NCBI GenBank assembly: GCA_050174775.1 | Contig: JBFXJP010000001.1 | Location: forward strand, 310,001-374,000 | DNA length: 64,000 bases | From: CAYPGJ01 sp050174775 | GTDB taxonomy: Bacteria > Planctomycetota > Phycisphaerae > Phycisphaerales > UBA1924 | Direction of reading: 5' to 3' | In this document: piece by piece, positions 38,294 through 45,426 of the stretch | Position numbering within the stretch: position 1 is the stretch's first letter | Layout of the letters: each line of letters opens with the position of its first letter | Notes under the pieces: generated by a model | Told to the model about the DNA's origin: nothing | The model's database searches: none | The model's input: only the letters and a program-made list of their open reading frames with translations | Made by a program: the position numbers and the translations under genes

Positions 38294-38712
38294 GCGCTCG
38301 TAGCTCAGCTGGATAGAGCGGCGGTTTCCTTTGGATGCGCATCGACGGCGTGCCGTGGATGTGAGGAAGAGGGGCCCGGCCCGGGAACGGGTCGAGGCGA
38401 ACCGGGTGAATTCGGGGAACCCCGACGCACGCGTGCGAGGCGTGCGGGGCGATCCCGAGCCGAGCCGGCGGCGGGGTGCGGGTTTGTTGAAACCCGCGGC
38501 TGTCGGAAGGTGTAGAGACCAGCGGGTGAGCCGCCCCGGCGATACTCCCGCGTAGAGGGCCGAGCTTGTTTGAGCGCGGCCCCCGAAGCGCCCGGCGTCC
38601 TGTCCGGCAGCAGAAGAGGCTGCCGGGCGTGGATGAAGAGATGGTCCGGTCCGTCGAGGAATCGGCGGGTGGCTGAAACCGCAGGTCAGAGGTTCGAGTC
38701 CTCTCGGGCGCA
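38294..38712 (+). tRNA. tRNA-Arg (anticodon CCT), interrupted by a group I intron
   Basis: Exons 38294-38330 and 38676-38712 join into a complete cloverleaf. The acceptor stem is GCGCTCG/CGGGCGC, the D stem GCTC/GAGC, the anticodon stem GCGGT/ACCGC with loop TTCCTAA, and the T stem AGAGG/CCTCT with TTCGAGT. The discriminator is A38712 and CCA is not encoded. Anticodon CCT (38328-38330) reads AGG. The intron falls directly after the third anticodon base, a position where tRNA-Arg(CCU) introns are known in other bacteria (for example Agrobacterium, from memory). Without intron recognition this gene would be missed by most scanners. Confidence 0.93.
38331..38675 (+). ncRNA. Group I self-splicing intron (IC3-like) in tRNA-Arg(CCT)
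   Basis: A 345-nt intron ending in the obligatory G (38675). Core elements resemble the Azoarcus tRNA-Ile intron as remembered: GAATTCGGGGAACC for the J3/4-P4-P5 region (~38408-38421), GAAGGTGTAGAGACCAG (38506-38522) and the P7 pair GACCA (38517-38521) with TGGTC (38642-38646). Peripheral hairpins include GCGGGTTT/AAACCCGC (38478-38497) and CCGGCAGC/GCTGCCGG (38604-38626). GAGGAA (38363-38368) is a candidate internal guide pairing with the 5' exon TTCCTT. No homing endonuclease frame is present. Guanosine-dependent self-splicing is inferred from family knowledge. Confidence 0.9.
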
Positions 38713-38873
38713 TTGCGAGTGGGGGGTGTGTGCAGAGAGCGAGCGCGTGGCGTTCGCGGAACAGGCGTGTTGCGTGGGGGCAACGCGCGGGCGGGCGATG
38801 GAACGTTCGCCGCGGCGTGAGGGCAGGGAATCGCCCGTGGCACGGGCTTTGTACCTCCGTGAACGCGGTGAGC

Positions 38874-39203
38874 ATGATGTGGAAGAGAGGGAGATTGATC
38901 GCGACCGGCGTTCTTTGCGCTGGTGTGGTTGTTGCGTTGACGGCGTGCTCGTCGGAGTCGAGGGGGGTTGCGCCGGTGTATGTGGAGGGCGCGTCGGCGT
39001 CGTCGATTGTTTTTTCGCCGGTTCTTGTCACGCAGGAGGAGCGGCGGCCGCTTTGGGAGGGGTGGGAATACGCGCGCAATGACGGCCAGGTGTCCCCGGG
39101 TGTGGACTCCAGGCTGGCTGGTGTGCGTTGGCCGACGTACGAGCAGGTACCGGAATATTGGCGACTCCCGCCGATCTGGTCGCGCTGGGGGCGGTCGTAC
39201 TAA
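38874..39203 (+). CDS. Small lipoprotein
   Basis: A 109-residue lipoprotein: signal RLIATGVLCAGVVVALTAC with Cys at about residue 25 in the lipobox LTAC. The mature part is short and ends in many aromatic residues (EGWEYARND, PEYWRLPPIWSRWGRSY). No family was recognised. The start is one of two adjacent ATGs (38874 or 38877); only a weak GGTGAG lies upstream. It follows the intron-containing tRNA gene by ~160 nt. Confidence 0.65.
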   Translation: MMWKRGRLIATGVLCAGVVVALTACSSESRGVAPVYVEGASASSIVFSPVLVTQEERRPLWEGWEYARNDGQVSPGVDSRLAGVRWPTYEQVPEYWRLPPIWSRWGRSY

Positions 39204-39425
39204 CGCGGATGATTTGATGCGGCGGGATGGTCGGCGCGCGAGGATTCATCGCCTCTGCGCATGTTGCCCGTTGACCTGAGGCGCGCGGAATCGGATACTG
39301 GGCGCATGTCGTGCGGGACATGGATGTCCGCGGAGCGAGTGCGTGGCAGCGAACGCGTGTGTGGGCCGCGGAATGTACGGTCGCTGTGACGCGGGTGAGC
39401 AATCGTGACACGGAAGGGTGCGCCG

Positions 39426-39761
39426 ATGGCGACCGTTACGAAGCGCGAGCTGGTTGAGCGAATCGCAGATTCGACCAATCAGAGCCGGGTGGAAGTGAAA
39501 CGAACGATCCAATCCTTTCTCGATCACGTCATCGAGGAGCTCGGGCGGGGCAACCGTCTGGAGCTTCGTGATTTCGGCGTGTTCGAGATCAAGGTGCGAG
39601 CGGAGCGCGTTGCGCAGAATCCGAGGACGCTGGAGCGCGTCAAGGTTCCGGCGCGGCGCGTGGTGAAGTTCAAGGTGGGTCGGCTGATGCAGAGGTCGCT
39701 GGATGACGAGGCGGAGGCCGTGGCCGCGTCGTCGAACGGCCGGCTGAAGCGTCGCGTCTGA
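39426..39761 (+). CDS. HU/IHF-family DNA-binding protein
   Basis: A 111-residue nucleoid protein. TKRELVERIADST, GRGNRLELRDFGVFEIKVRAER and the arm with QNPRT (the intercalating proline) show the HU/IHF fold, which bends DNA as a dimer. The RDFGVF spelling is closer to IHF than to HU. The C-terminal ~18 residues (EAEAVAASSNGRLKRRV) are an extension beyond the usual ~94. ATG 39426 with GGAAGGG upstream is preferred to GTG 39405. It stands alone, 115 nt before the aldolase gene. Confidence 0.93.
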   Translation: MATVTKRELVERIADSTNQSRVEVKRTIQSFLDHVIEELGRGNRLELRDFGVFEIKVRAERVAQNPRTLERVKVPARRVVKFKVGRLMQRSLDDEAEAVAASSNGRLKRRV

Positions 39762-39835
39762 TCGGCATCCGGCGGCGTGGTCTGTCCCGGGGGGTGTGCG
39801 CCTTGCGCCCAAGGTCCCGGGCGCGATTCGCGCGC

Positions 39836-39844
39836 TGGTATGAT
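39836..39844 (+). promoter_or_regulatory. Extended -10 promoter of fbaB
   Basis: TGGTATGAT is an extended -10 (TGn plus TATGAT). It lies 32 nt before the ATG at 39877, leaving a ~26-nt leader that contains GGAGGA. No clear -35 is present, as expected for extended -10 promoters. Confidence 0.55.
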
Positions 39845-39876
39845 CCGCGTTCTTACCCCTTTGGAGGACGCGGGCG

Positions 39877-40947
39877 ATGTCGAAGATTGCTGATCTGCTG
39901 GGTTCCGACGCGAAGTCTCTTCTCGGCTATGAGTGCAAGGGCTTCCCGCGCTCCAACATTCATCTGCCCGGCCCGGACTTCGTGGACAGGGTGCTCAAGG
40001 ACTCCGACCGGCCCGTGACGGTGCTGCGGAACTTCCAGCTGCTCATGAACACGGGTCGGCTCGGGGGGACGGGGTACATGTCGATCCTGCCGGTGGATCA
40101 GGGGATCGAGCATTCGGGCGGGGCGTCGTTTGCCAAGAACCCGGTGTGCTTCGATCCGGAGGGGATCGTGAAGCTGGCGGTGGAGGGCGGGTGCAACGCC
40201 GTGGCGTCGACGCTCGGGGTGCTGGGGGCGGTGTCGCGGAAGTACGCGCACAAGATTCCGTTCCTGGTGAAGCTGAATCACAACGAGCTGCTGACGTATC
40301 CGAACAAGTTCGATCAGACGCGGTACGGGAGCGTGCGCCAGGCGTTCGAGATGGGGGCGGTGGCGGTGGGCGCGACGATTTACTTCGGGTCGGACGAGAG
40401 CACTCGTCAGATCGACGAGGTGTCGGCGTGGTTCGAGGAGGCGCACGCGCTGGGGATGGTGACGGTGCTGTGGTGCTACATCCGGAACAACGCATTCAAG
40501 AAGGACGGGGTGGACTATCACACGTCGGCGGACCTGACCGGGCAGGCCAACCACCTCGGGGTGACGATCCAGGCGGACATCATCAAGCAGAAGCTCGCGA
40601 CGAACAATCACGGGTACGAGGCGCTGAACATGGGTGGCTCGTCGTACGGCAAGCTCGACAAGCGCATGTACACGGAGCTGTCTCCCGGGGATCACCCGAT
40701 CGAGCTGTGCCGGTATCAGGTCGCCAACTGCTACATGGGGCGATCTCCCCTGATCAACTCGGGTGGAGAGAGCAAGGGGGAGAGCGATCTTGCTGACGCG
40801 GTGCGGACGGCCGTGATCAACAAGCGCGCGGGCGGGATCGGGCTGATCTCGGGTCGGAAGGCGTTCCAGCGTCCGTTGAAGGACGGGGTTTCGATGCTGC
40901 ACGCGATCCAGGACGTGTATCTGGATGAGTCCGTGACGGTGGCGTGA
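39877..40947 (+). CDS. fbaB: Fructose-bisphosphate aldolase class I (FbaB/DhnA type)
   Basis: A 356-residue class I aldolase of the archaeal/DhnA type, splitting fructose 1,6-bisphosphate in glycolysis or making it in gluconeogenesis. MSILPVDQGIEHS (~68-80), LVKLNHNELL, VGATIYFGSDES and ADIIKQKLATNN (~233-244) are typical; Lys237 in that last segment is the likely Schiff-base residue, by analogy. GIGLISGRKAFQRP near the C-terminus is the phosphate-binding signature. GGAGGAC sits before the ATG and an extended -10 promoter upstream. With ppdK in the same window it fits a gluconeogenic/glycolytic set, though the genes are not linked. Confidence 0.95.
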   Translation: MSKIADLLGSDAKSLLGYECKGFPRSNIHLPGPDFVDRVLKDSDRPVTVLRNFQLLMNTGRLGGTGYMSILPVDQGIEHSGGASFAKNPVCFDPEGIVKLAVEGGCNAVASTLGVLGAVSRKYAHKIPFLVKLNHNELLTYPNKFDQTRYGSVRQAFEMGAVAVGATIYFGSDESTRQIDEVSAWFEEAHALGMVTVLWCYIRNNAFKKDGVDYHTSADLTGQANHLGVTIQADIIKQKLATNNHGYEALNMGGSSYGKLDKRMYTELSPGDHPIELCRYQVANCYMGRSPLINSGGESKGESDLADAVRTAVINKRAGGIGLISGRKAFQRPLKDGVSMLHAIQDVYLDESVTVA

Positions 40948-41006
40948 GCGGGTGATTTCGCGTGTTTGAGCGGCGCGGCCGTCCGACTTGAGGCCCGACT
41001 GAAGAC

Positions 41007-41060
41007 GGCACGCGCGCTTGTGGGCGCACGTGCCGCTCGAACGTGATCGAGTCTTGTTCT
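41007..41060 (+). terminator. Possible terminator after fbaB
   Basis: Two hairpins in tandem, GGCACG/CGTGCC (41007-41012 with 41029-41034) and CTCGA/TCGAG (41036-41040 with 41047-41051), are followed by TCTTGTTCT. The stems are short and the T tract is broken. Confidence 0.35.
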
Positions 41061-41089
41061 CGTAGCTGCGGCGCCCGTGTGCACGAGCG

Positions 41090-41527
41090 TCAGACGGGGA
41101 TGTTGCAGGTCCAGACCGTGGCTGAGACGAGGTTCCCGCCGCACATCACCAGCGTCACGTGCGGCGTCGGCATGCCGTAGCAGCACATAGACAGGCAGAT
41201 CGGGATGACGTCGCAGTACTGATCGATGATGTCCCCGCACACGAAGTACCCTTGCTTTCCCTTGGGGCAACAGCGGGTCATCAGCTCGCACGGGTGGTTG
41301 CCGACGCGACAGTCCGGGCAGGCGGTGTCTTGTCGCCAGAGAATTCCCTCGTCGTTCTCGCCCAATTGATTGACCAGGATGCAGACGCCGATCGGCACGC
41401 CCATGTGCGCTTCCGCGCCCGAGCACGTGCAGAATCCGGCGCCGTCCGGGTCTCCCGGCGCGATGTGGGCGAGCCCGGCGACGAGCGCCACCATGCCCAC
41501 GCTTGCGATTCTTGTTCTGAGCTTCAC
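41090..41527 (-). CDS. Secreted cysteine-rich protein
   Basis: A 145-residue exported protein with signal VGMVALVAGLAHIAPG and about 15 cysteines in the mature ~115 residues (FCTCSG, TACPDC, HPCELMTRCCPKG, VCGD, MCCYG). The last section, CGGNLVSATVWTCNI, has the spacing C-x-G-x4-A-x4-C-x-I that I recall for the C-terminal end of the methylamine dehydrogenase small subunit, but the tryptophans that form the TTQ cofactor are not where expected. Many disulfides are likely. GTG 41527 has AGGAG at good spacing; a longer frame lacks this. The upstream genes are a prepilin-like and a MauE-like protein. Confidence 0.7.
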   Translation of the reverse strand: MKLRTRIASVGMVALVAGLAHIAPGDPDGAGFCTCSGAEAHMGVPIGVCILVNQLGENDEGILWRQDTACPDCRVGNHPCELMTRCCPKGKQGYFVCGDIIDQYCDVIPICLSMCCYGMPTPHVTLVMCGGNLVSATVWTCNIPV

Positions 41528-41568
41528 AGCACACTCCTGCGTATAAGGAAGAGTCACAGGAACAACGC

Positions 41569-42324
41569 TCAAAAATCACGTCCGCGGTATCCGTCGACGG
41601 TGTTGAGCACGGGGACGCCCTCGCGATCGGGCGGTCCGGACGGCGGGGCCGCGGGAGGAGCCGCGTCCGCCACGAGTCGCGCGCTCGCGGAGCCGTCGGC
41701 GAACGCGACCAGCCAGCTGCCGGAGGCTTCGCGGTTGCGGAAGAGGAGCACGCCCTTGAGGGAGGGGAACGCCACGTCGGCGGTCTGCACGAGACGGCAG
41801 CGCGTGGAGATCTGCTCCATGCTCAGCGGTCCGACGCCGGGGCGCGCCCAGAGGTCCGGGTGCGTGAGCATGCTCAATGAATACAGAAAGAGGGTCGGCG
41901 TGTGCTGGTCGGGGGTGATTTCCGGCGTCCATCCCACCGTCGGCGGGTACGTGCCGCCCAGATCGTTGTATCCGTCGACGCTGTGCCAGTGGGTCTGAAA
42001 CCTGCCCGACCAGTGGTGCATCACGCGGGGCCACGCGGTCATCTGCGAGAAGTACGCGCCCGTCTGCAGGTGGGGCGGGAGGTGCGCGGTGAAGAACCAT
42101 TGTGACTCCGGCGTGTGCGCGAGGCCCGCGTTGGGATAGTTGCCGGCCTGGTCGTTCGCGTACGCGTGAAAGTCGCGGATGGTGAGCCCGAGCGAGACGG
42201 TGTCGCGCAGATCGCGTGTGTTCGCTCGCGTGCGTCGCAGCGAGGTGATGGCGAGAGCCGTGAGGAGCGCGATCACGCCGAGCGCGATCACGACCTCGAG
42301 GAGCGAGATTCCTGAGCGTTTCAT
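41569..42324 (-). CDS. Prepilin-like secreted protein
   Basis: A 251-residue protein with a short type IV prepilin signal MKRSG then ISLLEVVIALGVIALL (cleavage after Gly5; Ser at +2 where Phe or Thr is usual, Glu at +5). The globular part is aromatic-rich (HWSGRFQTHWHSVDGYNDLGG) and ends with WLVAFADGSASARLV, the DG-type end motif of planctomycete DUF1559-like proteins. ATG 42324 overlaps the MauE-like stop by 4 nt (ATGA). The longer upstream frame is out of phase with MauE and not real. Confidence 0.82.
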   Translation of the reverse strand: MKRSGISLLEVVIALGVIALLTALAITSLRRTRANTRDLRDTVSLGLTIRDFHAYANDQAGNYPNAGLAHTPESQWFFTAHLPPHLQTGAYFSQMTAWPRVMHHWSGRFQTHWHSVDGYNDLGGTYPPTVGWTPEITPDQHTPTLFLYSLSMLTHPDLWARPGVGPLSMEQISTRCRLVQTADVAFPSLKGVLLFRNREASGSWLVAFADGSASARLVADAAPPAAPPSGPPDREGVPVLNTVDGYRGRDF

Positions 42325-42815
42325 GGCACGGGCTCCGGCTGCGGGCCTGCGTCCGTGTTCGTGGCGTGCGGTCGTGCGGGCGCGCCGCCGACCCCGGTGA
42401 GCGCGCTGCACGTCGCCACGGCTGCACACAGCCCGGCCATCGCGGTCGGCGGCAGTGATTCGGTTCCCGCGCCCAGGCATCCGCACGAGGCACCCCCTTC
42501 GATCTCCAGCGACAGCACGTGCATCACGGTGAACACCGTGAACACGCTCGATGTGATGAGGAGCGGTCGTTTTGAAACCACGACGATCAGGCAGAATGCG
42601 AGCGCGCACTCAGTAATCGCGGCGATATACACAGCGGCCGTCGGTGGATTCCAGTGAATGAGCGCCGCGACGAATGCTCTTGTTGCGGACGGGTCCAGCA
42701 GCTTCCCGATCCCGGCGTAGAGGAGGAGCGTCGCCAGTGTGAATCGCACCAACTGCCGCAGCACGGTTCCGAACGATGTGTGTGTCCGCACGGAAGAATC
42801 CCCGAGAATGCTCAA
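42321..42815 (-). CDS. MauE/DoxX-like redox-associated membrane protein
   Basis: A 164-residue integral membrane protein with about four helices (VRFTLATLLLYAGIGKLL, AVYIAAITECALAFCLIVV, LLITSSVFTVFTVMHVL, AMAGLCAAVATCSAL). GASCGCLG between helices 3 and 4 is the CxC motif of MauE-type proteins, which help form disulfides in the methylamine dehydrogenase small subunit. The TTG start at 42815 is suggested by a -10-like TATTCT 8 nt before it; GTG 42791 is an alternative. It is coupled to a prepilin-like gene and followed by a secreted protein with many cysteines, a plausible substrate. Confidence 0.77.
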   Translation of the reverse strand: MSILGDSSVRTHTSFGTVLRQLVRFTLATLLLYAGIGKLLDPSATRAFVAALIHWNPPTAAVYIAAITECALAFCLIVVVSKRPLLITSSVFTVFTVMHVLSLEIEGGASCGCLGAGTESLPPTAMAGLCAAVATCSALTGVGGAPARPHATNTDAGPQPEPVP

Positions 42816-42823
42816 CCAAGAGC

Positions 42824-42829
42824 AGAATA
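42824..42829 (-). promoter_or_regulatory. -10-like hexamer for near-leaderless MauE-like gene
   Basis: TATTCT (minus strand) ends 8 nt before the TTG at 42815. Confidence 0.4.
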
Positions 42830-42947
42830 ACGTTCGTCCGGATCGGGTCAACGGTTGCGAGATGCCTCCAGACGTAATCTCGTCGACTGCGCTATCAACA
42901 GTGCGGATGACCAGCGGACGGGATACTTCCGGACGCGATCAACCCCG

Positions 42948-42953
42948 TACACT
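42948..42953 (+). promoter_or_regulatory. -10-like hexamer for leaderless membrane-anchored protein gene
   Basis: TACACT ends exactly 6 nt before the ATG at 42960, with no Shine-Dalgarno. Confidence 0.5.
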
Positions 42954-42959
42954 TCCCGC

Positions 42960-43670
42960 ATGGCTCTCGCTCGGCGCCGCCACCACGTTTTTCTGCTCGC
43001 GTTCGTCGCCCTCGCCCTTCTTCTCATCCTGCCGTTCACCGGGCTCTGGGGCGCGAACGCCTCTTCCGCGGCCCGCACCTCCCCGGCCCAAGCGCTCGAG
43101 CCGATGGTCCGGGTCGAGCTGCGGTCGTGGGTTGTGTTCGGGAGGGGGCGGCACCTGTACGCACTCGTCCATTGGCCTGAGGAGGAGGAGCCTGAGGTCG
43201 TGGAGTATTGGAGCACTGCGCGGTGGCGGGAGTACGCGCCGCCGCAGGAGGAGGAGCGGCGGGAGCGCATTGCGAAGATGCCGCGCGGGATGGTGGTCCG
43301 CCCGTCGTATGTCGATCAGGGCTCGACCGATCGGCATGAGGGTGAGTGGGAGCTGCCTCTCTCGCGGGCCAGAGCGCTGGCCGCGAACCGGGTCTTCGAG
43401 GAGCGTTACTACCTGCTCGGACCGAACAGCACGTCGGGGCTTCGCGCGGCGTTCCGTGCCGCGGGGCTCGATTTCCCGGCGCGGATCGTTCACGCTGCGG
43501 GCATCTGGGGTGAGTTCCCCGGCGTGGACCTTTCGCCCGGGGCGGAGGTGGCGCGGGAGCGGTGGGGGATGTACGGGATCGGCGCGCAGGAGACGGGGGA
43601 GGCGCGCACCGGCGTTCGTCTCGACTCCGCGCCCGAAACGGTTTCCCCTTCGTCGGCTTACTTGAAGTAG
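42960..43670 (+). CDS. Membrane-anchored protein of unknown function
   Basis: A 236-residue protein with one N-terminal anchor or signal (VFLLAFVALALLLILPFTGLW) and an extracytoplasmic part rich in Arg, Glu and Trp (RGRHLYALVHWPEEEEPEVVEYW). No domain was recognised. A charged stretch PPQEEERRERIAKM and a second half with EGEWELPLSRARALAANRVF suggest mixed alpha/beta structure. The start is supported by a -10-like hexamer exactly 6 nt upstream. It is divergent from the MauE cassette and overlaps the next, convergent gene by 13 nt at its 3' end. Confidence 0.68.
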   Translation: MALARRRHHVFLLAFVALALLLILPFTGLWGANASSAARTSPAQALEPMVRVELRSWVVFGRGRHLYALVHWPEEEEPEVVEYWSTARWREYAPPQEEERRERIAKMPRGMVVRPSYVDQGSTDRHEGEWELPLSRARALAANRVFEERYYLLGPNSTSGLRAAFRAAGLDFPARIVHAAGIWGEFPGVDLSPGAEVARERWGMYGIGAQETGEARTGVRLDSAPETVSPSSAYLK

Positions 43671-44422
43671 ACGACGCGGCCGACGGGGTTCTCGAGGAAC
43701 GAGACGTGGATGTCACCGGCGCGGGTGCGGAGCATCACCGCGTGCCCGCCCTCGTTCACGCTGACGGACATCTTGCCGGGGGTTGAGCGGAACGCCGAGA
43801 GCTTCGTGGTGGAGTCCGTGGCTTCCCAGACGACCTTCCCGCCCTCGGCGTGCGCGTCGACTGCGGCGTCGGAGTTGCGGGGCGCGCGGAGGTAGATCGA
43901 TGCATCGCTCGTGCTCAGCGCCACGGGCGCCGCGAGGGGGTGGTTGGTCTTGACTTCGACCGCGGCGCCCTCGTTCTCGACCTGGACGGCGCCTGAGGTG
44001 TTGTGGATGGTGACCTCGCCGCCCCGGTTGATCACGCGCACGCCCGAGCACGCGGGCATCTCGATGTTGATCCGGACGTGGTGGTCGTCGGCATCGCGGG
44101 TCGATCCGGAGCGGACAACGAGGACGGGGCGTTCTCCGGTGGTGTCGATCTGGGCGTGGACGGTGACGGCCGCGCGGGCCGCGTCCTCGTCCTGCACGTC
44201 GCTGCAGGCGACGACGTCGTAGGAGACGGCGATGTCGCTGCGCCAGGGCTTGACGCGGATGTCGACGGAGCCGCGGAAGTTGCTGACGTCGACGGCGGGG
44301 CCTTCTGCCGGGAGGGTTTCGGGGGTTGCCACCACGAGGCTGTTGGAGGCGAGGTTCTTGGCGCACGCGGGCAGCAGGAACGCGATGGTGATGAGGAGGA
44401 GCGTGACGAAGAGCCGGGGCAT
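43658..44422 (-). CDS. Lipoprotein with adhesin-like beta-helix (DUF4097-like)
   Basis: A 254-residue lipoprotein with signal VTLLLITIAFLLPAC (Cys20). The mature part has short repeated beta strands: VDVSNFRGSVDIRVKPW, INRGGEVTIHNTSGAVQVENEGAAV and VALSTSDASIYLRAP, the pattern of DUF4097/DUF2807-like putative adhesins, a right-handed beta structure. Function is unknown, and outer-membrane or periplasmic location is inferred from the lipobox. AGGGAGA precedes the ATG and a candidate -10 TATCGT lies ~65 nt upstream. Confidence 0.75.
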   Translation of the reverse strand: MPRLFVTLLLITIAFLLPACAKNLASNSLVVATPETLPAEGPAVDVSNFRGSVDIRVKPWRSDIAVSYDVVACSDVQDEDAARAAVTVHAQIDTTGERPVLVVRSGSTRDADDHHVRINIEMPACSGVRVINRGGEVTIHNTSGAVQVENEGAAVEVKTNHPLAAPVALSTSDASIYLRAPRNSDAAVDAHAEGGKVVWEATDSTTKLSAFRSTPGKMSVSVNEGGHAVMLRTRAGDIHVSFLENPVGRVVYFK

Positions 44423-44541
44423 GGGGGGTCTCCCTGAGGTCGATCGGCCCGCCCCCGAATGGGGCGGCGCGGAGACACGATATCGGCTCGGGCGGGCCCG
44501 GGTGAAGGGGCATGCGTGCAGCCGCGCGGGCATTCCCCGCG

Positions 44542-44547
44542 TATCGT
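44542..44547 (+). promoter_or_regulatory. -10-like hexamer for leaderless lipoprotein gene
   Basis: TATCGT ends exactly 6 nt before the ATG at 44554, with no Shine-Dalgarno. Confidence 0.5.
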
Positions 44548-44553
44548 GGTGCT

Positions 44554-45417
44554 ATGGGACGAACCAAGCCGGCCAAAGCGACTCCGAAGGCTCTCCTCGC
44601 TGCTGCCATGACGGCGCTCGCGCTCGGCTCCGCGGGCTGCGACGGGTGGGAGTGGTCGTTCGAGACGAACGGCATCGGGCTCACGGAGTCGATCACGAAG
44701 AAGCTCGCTTCGTACATCTCGGGCAACGGGATCGTGAACCCGGGGGGCGGGGTCGGTGTCGGCATCTTGACGGGGGGGCCTGGGGTTGGGTCTGGGGGTT
44801 CGGGTGGCGGGGGTGCTGGAGGGGGAGGGATCGGCGGGGGTGGTGGGGGAGGCGCGGGGAGCGGGGCGCCGCTCGATCCGTACGTCGATGCGGCGCAGGA
44901 TCGTGAGGAAGAGATCGATCGCGATGCGCGGCCGGGTGAGAGCGCGATCGTCACGGTGGCGGGGCGCGTGTGGAACGTGATCGATGGCGTGTCGCGCGTC
45001 GAGGGTGAGAATGTGATTCTGGAGGGGGTGCTCGAGGCGCGCGGGGAGGGTGTGAAGGGCGTCTACGGGGTGTTCCGGATCAGTGTGCCGCGGACTGAGT
45101 GGCCTGACGTTGCGGAGGGATCGGCTGAGGAGGCGTTGTGGCCTGCGCGCGATGTGGGCGCGGGGGAACGACCGAAGGATGCGCCGACGCTTCCGCTGGC
45201 GTGGGAGAAGGAGCGGAGGGGGCTTGAGCTTGCGGGCGTGAAGTACAGCGGGGAGTTCCACGCGTCGCGGTTGCGGATCGAGCGGGTTGGTGAGGGTGAA
45301 GCGCGGCTCACGGGGACGATTGACGTGCTGGCGCATCGGGATGGGAGCGAGAGCGCGACGCAGTGGGTGCGGATTCGCGCGCTTCGGGCGGCGCGGAGCG
45401 TGGCTCGCGCGGAGTGA
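44554..45417 (+). CDS. Glycine-rich lipoprotein of unknown function
   Basis: A 287-residue lipoprotein: signal KALLAAAMTALALGSAGC with Cys29 lipidated. After ~40 residues (WEWSFETNGIGLTESI) comes a Gly-rich linker at about 67-104 with runs of Gly interrupted by Ser, Ala and Ile. The C-terminal ~170 residues form a beta-rich domain (VTVAGRVWNVIDGVSRVEGEN, RLTGTIDVLAHRDG) not recognised. The linker is probably flexible and spans to the surface. A -10-like hexamer exactly 6 nt upstream suggests leaderless expression. It is convergent with the prepilin-like gene after 9 nt. Confidence 0.68.
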   Translation: MGRTKPAKATPKALLAAAMTALALGSAGCDGWEWSFETNGIGLTESITKKLASYISGNGIVNPGGGVGVGILTGGPGVGSGGSGGGGAGGGGIGGGGGGGAGSGAPLDPYVDAAQDREEEIDRDARPGESAIVTVAGRVWNVIDGVSRVEGENVILEGVLEARGEGVKGVYGVFRISVPRTEWPDVAEGSAEEALWPARDVGAGERPKDAPTLPLAWEKERRGLELAGVKYSGEFHASRLRIERVGEGEARLTGTIDVLAHRDGSESATQWVRIRALRAARSVARAE

Positions 45418-45426
45418 TTGCTGAGC

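Noticed and set aside
38190..38843. N-terminal extension of the AsmA-like protein at 34008-38189
   Set aside because: It would read through the tRNA gene on the opposite strand and precedes a charged start and membrane helix at ATG 38189.
38174..39082. Open frames inside and after the tRNA intron (38174-38515, 38331-38555, 38570-39082)
   Set aside because: They lie in the group I intron and tRNA exons, have no start signals and no domains. A homing endonuclease was looked for and not found.
41090..41527. The cysteine-rich protein as a true methylamine dehydrogenase small subunit
   Set aside because: The TTQ tryptophans are not present at the matching positions and no large subunit or MauD lies nearby; only the cysteine spacing at the end is similar.
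44750..44870. Glycine-rich DNA at 44.8 kb as a repeat element or frameshift
   Set aside because: It is a continuous coding linker in one frame within a lipoprotein with a good signal peptide.
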